DNA from: Bacteroidales bacterium | Lineage (GTDB): Bacteria > Bacteroidota > Bacteroidia > Bacteroidales > UBA932 | DNA: 64,000 bases | Direction: 5' to 3' | NCBI GenBank assembly: GCA_017443025.1 | Contig: JAFSPG010000018.1 | Coordinates: forward strand, 186,001-250,000 | In this document: piece after piece, positions 1-7,340 of the stretch | Layout: the number at the start of each line of letters is the position of its first letter | Position numbering within the stretch: the stretch's first letter is position 1 | Program-made: the position numbers and the translations under genes | The notes under the pieces: generated by a model | Seen by the model: only the letters and a program-made list of their open reading frames with translations | Databases searched by the model: none | What the model was told of the DNA's origin: nothing

Positions 1-370
1 AAACAACGGCAACACCGATACCGATGAGGGCCATCAGGATACCACTGAGGAAGAAGTCAAGAATAGCTGCACCGGTAGCGATAGCTGCACCGATGAATAC
101 GAGGTTGACGGCTTCCTTGGCTGAGCCTTCGACAACGTCCTTGAGCATGAACATAACATAGCAGAAACCTGCGACACCGGCGAGGTATGCGATGTTGACG
201 AGCCAACGGACAATTACCCAGAAACTGCCACTGCCAGCACCAGCGCTGTTAGCAACACCCTGTGCGCCGCCGAGGAGGTCAACGAAGGGAAGGAGAATCT
301 GGCTGATTGCAAGAACCAGCACGGCGGTGAAGGCGAGCTTCACGTTCTTGTTGAAGAGTTCTACGTTCAT
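1..370 (-). CDS. membrane protein, partial (C-terminus beyond window)
   Basis: The first 123 codons are visible from an ATG at 370; the gene runs off the left edge. The translation begins MNVELFNKNVKLAF and shows three hydrophobic segments, near residues 11-30, 50-70 and 85-120. They are separated by a short Gly/Ser-rich loop and by an acidic-basic stretch (LKDVVEGSAKEA). No enzymatic motif is seen. A well-formed Bacteroidetes promoter lies about 45 bp upstream, so it is probably transcribed from its own start. The function is not recognised; it looks like a small integral inner-membrane protein. Confidence 0.75.
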   Translation of the reverse strand, partial: MNVELFNKNVKLAFTAVLVLAISQILLPFVDLLGGAQGVANSAGAGSGSFWVIVRWLVNIAYLAGVAGFCYVMFMLKDVVEGSAKEAVNLVFIGAAIATGAAILDFFLSGILMALIGIGVAVV

Positions 371-412
371 TTTTTATTAGTTTTTGGTGAATAAATTGTA
401 TCGTCCAACTTT

Positions 413-443
413 CAAATGTAATTATAAATTAATGATTTTCAAA
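413..443 (-). promoter_or_regulatory. Bacteroidetes promoter for the membrane protein
   Basis: On the minus strand a -33 TTTG (440-443) and a -7 TACATTTG (413-420) are separated by 19 bp, the spacing expected for the primary Bacteroidetes sigma factor. The downstream ATG at 370 leaves a leader of about 35 nt. Confidence 0.6.
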
Positions 444-499
444 ATTTGCACGGAAATTTCGTAACGGAGAGAGATGAGAAAGTCACGAAAAATGACTCT

Positions 500-1153
500 C
501 TAAACAAAAAGACCGTCGGTCATATGAAGCGTACGGTCGGCGGCAGCGGCAAGAGATTCGTCGTGGGTGACCAGCACTATGGTCTGGCCGAACTGCTCCC
601 GCAAATCCAGCAGCAGCTGATGCAGATTGGCCTTTGCGGCACTGTCGAGGTTGCCTGAGGGTTCGTCGGCCAGAAGGACGGCCGGCGAATTTACCAGCGC
701 ACGCGCGACGGCAACTCTCTGCTGCTGACCGCCGGAAAGCTCAGATGGCTTGTGTGAGAGGCGGTCGGAGAGCCCCATCACGTCGAGAAGACGCAGAGCC
801 TCCGACTTTGCCGCGGCCTTTGATCGGCCGGCAATGAGGGCAGGAATCATCACGTTCTCAAGAGCCGTAAACTCAGGCAGGAGATGATGGAACTGGAATA
901 CGAAGCCGATTTTGCCGTTGCGGAAAGCGGCGAGGTCCCTGCGGCCAAGTTCCAGGACATTTACGCCGTCGATGACAAGAGAACCGGAGTCCGGCTTCGA
1001 CAACGTACCGATAATTTGAAGCAGGGTGGATTTTCCAGCCCCGGAAGCACCCATGATGGATACTATTTCGCCCGGCACTGCCTGAAAGTCAATACCTTTG
1101 AGGACTTCCAGCGGCCCGAAGCTCTTATGTATTCCGGTGGCCTGGATTATCAT
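500..1153 (-). CDS. lolD: LolD-type ABC transporter ATP-binding protein
   Basis: This 217-residue ATPase has the usual length and motifs of the LolD/MacB-type subfamily: Walker [10 protein letters not shown] (residues 35-43), Q-loop [11 protein letters not shown], signature LSGGQQQR, Walker [13 protein letters not shown] and a switch histidine in VTHD. The phrase FHHLLPEF(T)ALENV is typical of LolD. LolCDE extracts lipoproteins from the inner membrane for delivery to LolA. No permease gene is adjacent, so the partner must be elsewhere. A tRNA-Pro and mdh lie just upstream on the same strand. It could be another member of the MacB/LolD family, but the lipoprotein-release role is the best match. 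Confidence 0.85.
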   Translation of the reverse strand: MIIQATGIHKSFGPLEVLKGIDFQAVPGEIVSIMGASGAGKSTLLQIIGTLSKPDSGSLVIDGVNVLELGRRDLAAFRNGKIGFVFQFHHLLPEFTALENVMIPALIAGRSKAAAKSEALRLLDVMGLSDRLSHKPSELSGGQQQRVAVARALVNSPAVLLADEPSGNLDSAAKANLHQLLLDLREQFGQTIVLVTHDESLAAAADRTLHMTDGLFV

Positions 1154-1165
1154 CGATAAAATATT

Positions 1166-1242
1166 TGGTCGGGGTGATGTGACTCGAACACACGACCCTC
1201 TGCTCCCAAAGCAGATGCGCTAGCCAACTGCGCCACACCCCG
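1166..1242 (-). tRNA. tRNA-Pro (TGG)
   Basis: The reverse complement folds as a 77-nt tRNA. The acceptor stem CGGGGTG pairs with CACCCCG, and the D-arm has GCGCAGTTGGCTAGCGC. The anticodon stem TCTGC/GCAGA encloses loop TTTGGGA, giving anticodon TGG. The T-arm is GGGTCGTGTGTTCGAGTC and CCA is encoded at 1166-1168. It lies between mdh and lolD. Confidence 0.95.
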
Positions 1243-1254
1243 AATTATCCCCAA

Positions 1255-2241
1255 CTAGAGGTTGGGGTTGGATTTCTTCCAGTCTGCTACTGCAGGGATG
1301 ATTCCGAGAGTGATGATTTCGTCACGCATCTTGCAGAGGTGCTCGTAAGATGCGTTGAGGGCAGCCATCTCCTCAGCTGTGCCTTCGGGCTTGCTGAAGT
1401 GAACGCCGGTGGCGTCGATAACGGTGGGCATGGCCATCATCACGTTCTTGTAGGTATCATTGTTTACATAGGTGCCTGCAGGCCAGGTGAACTTGGTTCC
1501 GCCCATTGCAGCCTCAATCATCTTGACGGCATTGTAGGCAGGGCTCTGGAAAGAGGAACGTCCGCGGAGCTCGATGATCTTTGCTCCTCCCTGGATGGTA
1601 TCGTGCTTAATCTGCTCGAAGGCCTCGGCGGAAAGTCCGCACTCAGCGAGGGGCTTGCCGTCGATCTTTACCTTGGAGGCGAAAACTGCCATGGCCTCTC
1701 CGTGGCCACCGTAGGTGTAAGAACCGGTGATCTTGCACTGCTGTACACCGAAATGCTCGGCGAGAGCGGTCTGCAGACGGGTTGAGTCGAGAGCTGCGAG
1801 AGTGGTTACCTGCTCAGGCTTGAGGCCGGAGTGAAGAAGAACCACGAGGCCGGTAAGGTCGGCGGGGTTGAAGATTACGACGATGTGTTTTACATCAGGG
1901 CAGAACTTCTTGACGTTCTTGCCGAATTCCTCTGCGATTTCGCAGTTGCCCTTGAGAAGGTCTTCTCTGGTCATTCCGGCCTTGCGGGGGGCACCACCGG
2001 AGGAAATGATGTATTTTGCATCCTTGAAAGCCACTGCAGGGTCGGCGGTCCAGGTAAGGTTGACACCCTCGAAGGCGCAGTGGTTCATTTCAGCGACGAC
2101 ACCCTTGAGGCCGGGCTCATAGATGTCATAAAGGCAAATGTTGGGGGTAAGACCAAGCATCATTGCCGTCTGGGCCATATTCGACCCGATCATGCCTGCG
2201 GCACCGACAATGAGCAGTTTTTCATCAGTTAGAAACTTCAT
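1255..2241 (-). CDS. mdh: malate dehydrogenase
   Basis: This 328-residue protein of the lactate/malate dehydrogenase family oxidises malate to oxaloacetate with NAD, probably working in the reductive direction toward fumarate/succinate in an anaerobe. The N-terminal Rossmann dinucleotide loop is GAAGMIGSN (about residues 13-21). An acidic residue after strand 2 (LYDIYEP) favours NAD. SSGGAPRKAGMTREDLL is the substrate-loop region with the conserved arginines, and the TYGGHGE segment carries the catalytic histidine. Length is normal. A TATCTTTG element lies about 40 bp upstream. The call rests on overall pattern; a related 2-hydroxyacid dehydrogenase specificity cannot be wholly excluded. Confidence 0.9.
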   Translation of the reverse strand: MKFLTDEKLLIVGAAGMIGSNMAQTAMMLGLTPNICLYDIYEPGLKGVVAEMNHCAFEGVNLTWTADPAVAFKDAKYIISSGGAPRKAGMTREDLLKGNCEIAEEFGKNVKKFCPDVKHIVVIFNPADLTGLVVLLHSGLKPEQVTTLAALDSTRLQTALAEHFGVQQCKITGSYTYGGHGEAMAVFASKVKIDGKPLAECGLSAEAFEQIKHDTIQGGAKIIELRGRSSFQSPAYNAVKMIEAAMGGTKFTWPAGTYVNNDTYKNVMMAMPTVIDATGVHFSKPEGTAEEMAALNASYEHLCKMRDEIITLGIIPAVADWKKSNPNL

Positions 2242-2276
2242 ATCTCTATATAGGTTAGTTTAATTACTTCAAAAGT

Positions 2277-2309
2277 TTTGCAAAGATATTAAATATTTCG
2301 TTAACTTTG
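2277..2309 (+). promoter_or_regulatory. promoter for the small ORF and PPTase unit
   Basis: TTTG at 2277-2280 and TAACTTTG at 2302-2309 are 21 bp apart, matching the Bacteroidetes -33/-7 pattern. Transcription would start near 2315, about 20 nt before the ATG at 2334. Confidence 0.6.
2281..2288 (-). promoter_or_regulatory. -7 element for mdh
   Basis: TATCTTTG reads on the minus strand 40 bp upstream of the mdh ATG. No clear TTTG is seen at -33. It overlaps the spacer of the plus-strand promoter at 2277-2309, so the two start sites are back to back. Confidence 0.45.
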
Positions 2310-2333
2310 CAGTGTATTTTTGAAAACAAAACC

Positions 2334-2546
2334 ATGGAGAAGCCTCCCAGTTCTACCAACAATAGAGAGATGATGACGGAATCCCGTTCGGAAGACCCGT
2401 TATCGAGCTTCATTATCCCCGAGTCATACATTATAATTACAAAGCCGGATGTCGACGTGGAGGCCGACGCATCCTACTATGTCAGTGCCTATTGGGCAAA
2501 GACAGGCCCTGCGTATCTCGGGAAATTCAGCCGCATAGGCTCATAG
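2334..2546 (+). CDS. possible small protein, 70 aa, unknown
   Basis: An ATG at 2334 opens 70 codons starting MEKPPSSTNNREMM and ending YLGKFSRIGS. It lies about 20 nt past a predicted start site and 28 nt ahead of the phosphopantetheinyl transferase. The C-terminal half (residues 28-70) is more hydrophobic, with a YYVSAYWAK stretch. No family is recognised and there is no signal peptide. It could be a genuine small gene cotranscribed with the next one, or only the leader of that gene. Confidence 0.35.
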   Translation: MEKPPSSTNNREMMTESRSEDPLSSFIIPESYIIITKPDVDVEADASYYVSAYWAKTGPAYLGKFSRIGS

Positions 2547-2574
2547 AACTGTCGCCTGGTCAAACATATAATTT

Positions 2575-3210
2575 ATGGGACTATATCTCAAGAAACAACT
2601 CGAAAACGAAGCAACCATCGCCGTCTGGGAAATAACCGAGACGGAAGAGGAACTCAAGCGCCTTAGCGCCACCCCTACCGATGAACTTGAAGAAATCTCC
2701 TTCATCGGCAGCGAATCCCTGCGCAAGCAGCGCCTGGCGGTACGCGCCCTCCTCGGCGAACTGTTCGAAGAAAAGGTTTACCTGAGCCACCACGACAACG
2801 GCAAGCCCTATCTCGAGAACCTCGTCACAAATATCAGTATCACGCATACACCCAAGTATGTGGCCGTCATCCTTCACGACGAAGAAGACGTAGGCATCGA
2901 CCTGGAGTCCCTCGACCGCGACTTCTCGGCCGTCGAGAAGAAGGCCCTCTCCGAGGACGAACAGGATGACCTTTCCGACGAGCGCCGCAACGAGCAGCTG
3001 GCCATCTACTGGTGCGCCAAAGAAGCCATCTTCAAGAGAGTGTCGGCATATCGTGTTGACTTCGCCGAGCAAATCGAAGTCGAGCGTTTCCGTCCCCGCG
3101 GAGAAGGCGAACTCGAGGCTACTTTCATTCATAAGGACGGCTACGAAGAAGAGTTCGAACTCGAGTACATGACCTTCGACCGCCACGTGATGGTTTGGGT
3201 TGTAGGTTAA
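2575..3210 (+). CDS. 4'-phosphopantetheinyl transferase superfamily protein
   Basis: This 211-residue protein has the two signature motifs of the family: VGIDLESL (about residues 102-109), whose Asp and Glu bind magnesium, and WCAKEAIFK (about 144-152), the W-x-x-K-E-A-x-x-K motif. An upstream GKPYLENL...ISITHT segment matches the substrate-binding region. It should transfer phosphopantetheine from CoA to a carrier-protein serine. The length fits the Sfp-like class rather than the short AcpS class. Carrier target unknown; no synthase genes are nearby. A perfect-stem terminator follows. Confidence 0.85.
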   Translation: MGLYLKKQLENEATIAVWEITETEEELKRLSATPTDELEEISFIGSESLRKQRLAVRALLGELFEEKVYLSHHDNGKPYLENLVTNISITHTPKYVAVILHDEEDVGIDLESLDRDFSAVEKKALSEDEQDDLSDERRNEQLAIYWCAKEAIFKRVSAYRVDFAEQIEVERFRPRGEGELEATFIHKDGYEEEFELEYMTFDRHVMVWVVG

Positions 3211-3237
3211 GAGTGAATAAGTAACAATAATGTTATC

Positions 3238-3258
3238 AATTTAGAATAATTCTAAATT
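3238..3258. repeat. 21-bp palindrome
   Basis: AATTTAGAAT and ATTCTAAATT form a perfect inverted repeat around a single A. It lies 27 bp after the PPTase stop and is followed by TTTTT. It could be an AT-rich hairpin or a regulator site upstream of nrdDG. Confidence 0.45.
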
Positions 3259-3271
3259 AGATTTTTCTGGA

Positions 3272-3306
3272 ATCCCTTGTTGGCTAATAAGTTAACAAGG
3301 GATTTT
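3272..3306 (+). terminator. Rho-independent terminator after PPTase
   Basis: A perfect 10-bp stem ATCCCTTGTT (3272-3281) pairs with AACAAGGGAT (3294-3303) across a 12-nt loop and runs into TTTTT. It separates the PPTase from nrdDG. Confidence 0.8.
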
Positions 3307-3337
3307 TGTATTGTTGAAAACTTTATTTGGGAAAATG

Positions 3338-3369
3338 TTTGCAGGAAATTCCGATGTCCGCTATCTTTG
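3338..3369 (+). promoter_or_regulatory. promoter of nrdDG
   Basis: TTTG (3338-3341) and TATCTTTG (3362-3369) are 20 bp apart, a full match to the Bacteroidetes housekeeping promoter. The predicted leader before nrdD is about 63 nt. Confidence 0.7.
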
Positions 3370-3391
3370 TTTGCGCAATGGAAAAAAGTGG

Positions 3392-3408
3392 TGCCCGGAC
3401 TCCGGGCA
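3392..3408 (+). promoter_or_regulatory. hairpin in the nrdD leader
   Basis: TGCCCGG-ACT-CCGGGCA is a perfect 7-bp GC-rich hairpin ending 30 nt before the nrdD ATG. No T-run follows it, so it is not a terminator. It may act on translation or mRNA stability. Confidence 0.5.
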
Positions 3409-3438
3409 TATTTAATCAAAGCTAAAACTTAACCAATC

Positions 3439-5649
3439 ATGGTGAAGCACGTTATAAAACGCGACGGTCGCGTTGTCGAATTCAATAACCAGAAAATCAT
3501 TGCCGCCATCCTCAAGGCAATGGACGTAACGGATAACGGACAGGACATCATCCTCGCCGCCAAGATTGCAGATACAATCTCCAAGATCAACGTCGACGGA
3601 ATGAGCGTCGAGGAGATTCAGGACTGCGTCGAGATGGAGCTGATGAAGAGCCCCCGCAAGGAGGTGGCCAAGAAGTATATCGCCTACCGCAACCAGAGGA
3701 ATCTCGCCCGTAAGGCCAACACTTACGAAATTTTCCAGGCTATCATCGACGCCCAGGTGAACGACATCACCCGCGAGAACGCCAACATGAACGCCGACAC
3801 TCCCGCCGGCATGATGATGAAATTCGCCTCCGAGGCTACCAAGAGCTACGTTGACGAGTGCCTTCTCTCCGCCGATGTCCGCGATGCAGTGGCCGGAAAC
3901 TATATCCACATCCACGACAAGGACTACTATCCTACCAAGTCCCTTACCTGCATCCAGCATCCCCTCGACGTGATTCTCGAATACGGCCTGAAAGCCGGCC
4001 ACGGAGAGTCCCGTCCTGCAAAGAGAATCGAGACTGCCTCGGTTCTGGCCTGTATCTCCATGGAGACGGTCCAGAACGAAATGCACGGCGGCCAGGCCAT
4101 CCCCGCCTTCGACTTCTATCTCGCTCCTTACGTCCGCAAGACTCTTGAGGAAGAAATCGACAAAGTGTCTGCAATGATGAACGCCGACTACACCGAGCTC
4201 AAGACCGCCAAAATTGATGATTACATCAAGCGCGACCTTACCGGCCTGCAGGGCGCCGAGCGTGCTCTCCAGCATGCCATCAACCAGACCGTCGGCAGGG
4301 TTCACCAGGCAATGGAGGCCTTCGTACACAATATGAATACCATCCACAGCCGCGGCGGCAACCAGGTCGTGTTCAGCTCCATCAACTATGGTACCGACAC
4401 TTCCGCCGAAGGCCGTTGCATCATCCGTGAAATCCTCAACACCACGTATGAAGGCGTAGGAAACGGCTCGACAGCTATCTTCCCTATCCAGATCTGGAAG
4501 AAGAAACGCGGAGTCAGCTATCTGCCCGAGGACCCGAACTACGACCTCTACAAGTTCGCCTGCAAGGTAAGCGCCCGCCGCTTCTTCCCGAACTTCCTCA
4601 ACCTCGACGCCTCCTTCAACCAGGACGACGCCTGGAAGGCAGACGACCCTAAGAGGTATGAGCACGAAGTCGCCACAATGGGCTGCCGCACCCGCGTTTA
4701 CGGCAACCGCTTCGGGCCGAAGACTTCAATCGGCCGCGGCAACCTCAGCTTCACCACCATCAATATCGTAAAGCTCGCCATCGAGGCAATGAACGAGGAG
4801 GACGACAAGGACGCCCGCATCCAGAGCTTCTTCAAGAAACTTGACTGGGCCCTTGAAATTGCCGCCAAGCAGCTCAACGAGCGCTTCGACTTCCAGAAGA
4901 CCGCCCTCAAGAAGCAGTTCCCTCTCCTTATGAACGGCCTCTGGCTCGGCAGCGAGAAGCTCGAAAGCGAGGATTCCATCGAGCCGGTAATGAATCAGGG
5001 TACGCTTTCCATCGGCTTTATCGGCCTTGCCGAATGCCTTATCGCCCTTATCGGCAAGCATCATGGCGAGAGCGAGGAAGCACAGGAGCTCGGACTTCGC
5101 ATCGTTTCCCACATGGCCGAGAAGATCAACGGCTTCGCCGAGACCTTCCAGCACAACTTCACCTTCCTTGCAACTCCCGCCGAGGGTCTTGCCGGAAAAT
5201 TCACCAAGAGGGACAAGAAAGTCTTCGGTGTCCTCCCTGGAATCACCGACAAAGACTACTACACCAACTCCAGCCACATTCCGGTGTACTATCATTGCAC
5301 TCCCGAGCATAAGGCCAAGATCGAGGGCCCGTACCACAAGTACGAAAACGCCGGCCACATCTTCTATGTAGAGATTGACGGCGACGCCACCCACAACCCC
5401 GAGGCCATCATGAAGATTGTCGACCTGATGGACAAGTACGACATCGGCTACGGCAGCGTGAACCACAACCGCAACCGCTGCCTCGACTGCGGCTTCGAGA
5501 ACGCCGACGACGATCTGCACGAGTGCCCTCACTGCCACGGCAAGCACATCGACACCCTCCAGCGCATCACCGGTTACCTCGTAGGTACCACCAACCGCTG
5601 GAACTCCGGCAAACTCGCCGAGCTCAAAGACCGCGTAATTCACAAATAG
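3439..5649 (+). CDS. nrdD: anaerobic ribonucleoside-triphosphate reductase
   Basis: This 736-residue class III reductase makes dNTPs without oxygen using a glycyl radical. Residues 1-95 form an ATP-cone (VIKRDGRVVEFN at the start) for allosteric control. The catalytic ten-strand barrel follows, with MSGxx-like and HNMNTIHSRGGNQVVFSS segments. Near the C-terminus four cysteines in CLDCGF and CPHCHG form the zinc site, and RITGYLVG carries the radical glycine, Gly712. Length is typical. It is preceded by a clear promoter and a leader hairpin, and its stop codon overlaps the nrdG start. An obligate or facultative anaerobic lifestyle is implied. Confidence 0.97.
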   Translation: MVKHVIKRDGRVVEFNNQKIIAAILKAMDVTDNGQDIILAAKIADTISKINVDGMSVEEIQDCVEMELMKSPRKEVAKKYIAYRNQRNLARKANTYEIFQAIIDAQVNDITRENANMNADTPAGMMMKFASEATKSYVDECLLSADVRDAVAGNYIHIHDKDYYPTKSLTCIQHPLDVILEYGLKAGHGESRPAKRIETASVLACISMETVQNEMHGGQAIPAFDFYLAPYVRKTLEEEIDKVSAMMNADYTELKTAKIDDYIKRDLTGLQGAERALQHAINQTVGRVHQAMEAFVHNMNTIHSRGGNQVVFSSINYGTDTSAEGRCIIREILNTTYEGVGNGSTAIFPIQIWKKKRGVSYLPEDPNYDLYKFACKVSARRFFPNFLNLDASFNQDDAWKADDPKRYEHEVATMGCRTRVYGNRFGPKTSIGRGNLSFTTINIVKLAIEAMNEEDDKDARIQSFFKKLDWALEIAAKQLNERFDFQKTALKKQFPLLMNGLWLGSEKLESEDSIEPVMNQGTLSIGFIGLAECLIALIGKHHGESEEAQELGLRIVSHMAEKINGFAETFQHNFTFLATPAEGLAGKFTKRDKKVFGVLPGITDKDYYTNSSHIPVYYHCTPEHKAKIEGPYHKYENAGHIFYVEIDGDATHNPEAIMKIVDLMDKYDIGYGSVNHNRNRCLDCGFENADDDLHECPHCHGKHIDTLQRITGYLVGTTNRWNSGKLAELKDRVIHK

Positions 5650-6155
5650 TGGACATTCGCGTACTCGACATACTGCATCAGACAATGGCGGACGGACCTG
5701 GTTTCCGGACCGCCATTTACTGTGCAGGCTGTCTGCATCACTGCAAGGGCTGCCACAACCCGCAGTCGTGGGACATGGCGGGAGGCAAGCCGATGAGCGT
5801 CGACGAACTCCTCGAAATCATCAAGGCTGATTCGATGAGCGACGTCACTTTCTCGGGCGGCGACCCCTTCTATCAGGTCGACGCCTTCACGGAGCTCGCC
5901 CGCAGAATCAAGGAGGAGACAAATAAAACCATCTGGTGCTGGACAGGCTTTACCTACGAAGAGATTATGGCAGACGCGCACCTTGCCAAGATGCTCCCCT
6001 ACCTTGACGTCCTCGTGGACGGCCCCTTCATTCTGGAGCAGCGCGACACTACCCTCCTTTTCAGGGGAAGCCCGAACCAGAGAATCATCTATCTGAAAGG
6101 AGAACCCGAGGACGATGCCGCCCCGGGAACAGTTCCGCTCGTAAAACTGAGATAA
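5649..6155 (+). CDS. nrdG: anaerobic ribonucleotide reductase activating protein
   Basis: This radical-SAM activase generates the glycyl radical on NrdD. The GTG start at 5649 shares its G with the nrdD TAG stop, so the two genes are translationally coupled. That start gives 168 residues, the family size; longer in-frame reading is inside nrdD. The cluster motif C-LHH-C-KG-C (CX3CX2C) binds the 4Fe-4S centre, and VTFSGGDPFYQ is the GGE-like SAM segment. MADGPGFRTAIYCAGC is typical of NrdG. It ends directly against the convergent EnvC-like gene with no spacer. Confidence 0.95.
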   Translation: MDIRVLDILHQTMADGPGFRTAIYCAGCLHHCKGCHNPQSWDMAGGKPMSVDELLEIIKADSMSDVTFSGGDPFYQVDAFTELARRIKEETNKTIWCWTGFTYEEIMADAHLAKMLPYLDVLVDGPFILEQRDTTLLFRGSPNQRIIYLKGEPEDDAAPGTVPLVKLR

Positions 6156-7340
6156 TTACCTGAGCCAGAGTTCAGGATTTACCGGATTGCCGGAGGGGTC
6201 GCATATCTCGAAATGGAGATATGTCTCGCCGACTATGGTGTCGATTTTACCTATGGCCTGACCTGTAGCCACGGCTTCTCCTGTCTTGACGCTCACTGCC
6301 CCCAGACGGCAGTACATGGTCATATATCCTCCGTGGCTGATTACTACGCAATGACCATATCCCTTTACGTCGAAGGTCTTTATCACCTTGCCGCCGAATA
6401 CTGCGCTGACCTTGGCGCCGGCCTGCATGGCGACGTTTATGCCATTGTTCTTCATCGTAAGCGAATGCTTGGCAGAAGGATAGGTGTTTACGCCGAAGCC
6501 CTGGATGACGGGGCCTTCAGCCGGCCAGGGAAGTTTGCCCTTGTTGGCGGCGAATTCCTTTGACAGGGCCACGTTCTCGGCGGTCTTGCCCTTTGAGGCC
6601 TTCTTCGCGGAAGACAGAGCCTCGCGGCGAATGCGCTCGAGTTCCTTGTTCAGCCTTTCTACTTCCTTGCGCTTTGCATCGACCTCTTTCTTGTACTTGG
6701 AAGCATTCGTCTTCAGGCTGGCTATCAGTTTCTGCTCGCTGTTCTCGTCTTTCTGCAAGGCCTTGAGGTCGGCCTGACGCTTAAGTTTTATCGCTTCGGC
6801 CCTGCCCTGGAGGTTCTGGAGCCTGGAGCGGTGGACTTTCATCTCTTCCCTGGCCTCTGCGATTTTCCTGGCCTGGGCCGACATTGTAGCCGACAGGTTC
6901 TTCAGATATCCTATCCTCCGGAAGGCCTGACCGATATCCTCGCTGGCAAGAATATAGATATACCAGATTTTGGCATCGCGGTTCTTGTAGGCGTTTCGGA
7001 CCAGATGGGAATAATAGGTAGTAAGGGTGTCAAGACGGGCCTGAAGCGTCCTTATTTCGCGGGTACAGCGGCGGATGGAATCGCGGTAGGCGGATATTTC
7101 ACGGTCGCTTTCCTTTACAAGGGATTTTTCGGCGGTGATTTTTGCGCGGACAAGGTCGAGGCGTTCGATGGCGCTTCCCTGCTTGATTTCATTCTGGCGG
7201 AGACGCCCCTCAAGGAGTTCGACGTCTTTTTTCAGGTTGTCGATCCTGCGCTGACGGGAAGAAATGTCGTCTGACTTGGCCCGTGGCGAGACAAGCAGCA
7301 TAAGCGCAAAGGCAAGTATGGCCGCAGACAGTCTATTCAT
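6156..7340 (-). CDS. EnvC-like murein hydrolase activator (degenerate M23)
   Basis: This 394-residue exported protein has a signal peptide (residues 1-23), a long coiled coil (about 25-265) and a C-terminal LytM/M23 fold (about 275-394). The metal and catalytic positions of active M23 peptidases are lost: the usual H-x-G-x-D is NNGINV, and the H-x-H motif reads YLHFEI, keeping one histidine. This is the pattern of EnvC, which activates amidases instead of cutting peptidoglycan. Its start overlaps the end of the upstream TPR gene by 8 nt, so the two are one operon. In related genomes, from memory, a DUF4292 gene often lies between them; it is absent here. Confidence 0.85.
   Translation of the reverse strand: MNRLSAAILAFALMLLVSPRAKSDDISSRQRRIDNLKKDVELLEGRLRQNEIKQGSAIERLDLVRAKITAEKSLVKESDREISAYRDSIRRCTREIRTLQARLDTLTTYYSHLVRNAYKNRDAKIWYIYILASEDIGQAFRRIGYLKNLSATMSAQARKIAEAREEMKVHRSRLQNLQGRAEAIKLKRQADLKALQKDENSEQKLIASLKTNASKYKKEVDAKRKEVERLNKELERIRREALSSAKKASKGKTAENVALSKEFAANKGKLPWPAEGPVIQGFGVNTYPSAKHSLTMKNNGINVAMQAGAKVSAVFGGKVIKTFDVKGYGHCVVISHGGYMTMYCRLGAVSVKTGEAVATGQAIGKIDTIVGETYLHFEICDPSGNPVNPELWLR

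Noticed and set aside
2581..3186. 201-codon minus-strand frame opposite the phosphopantetheinyl transferase
   Set aside because: The plus strand carries the family motifs; the antisense reading has none.
3412..4665. Long minus-strand open frame opposite nrdD
   Set aside because: It is a mirror of nrdD codon bias, has Val/Gly-rich low-information sequence and no start context; nrdD itself is unmistakable.
5523..5648. Upstream extension of nrdG inside nrdD
   Set aside because: The extra residues are the nrdD zinc-site region in another frame; the GTG at 5649 gives the correct family length.
4726..5685. Long minus-strand open frame opposite the nrdD C-terminus
   Set aside because: Same antisense effect; it crosses the nrdD-nrdG junction and has no recognisable domain.
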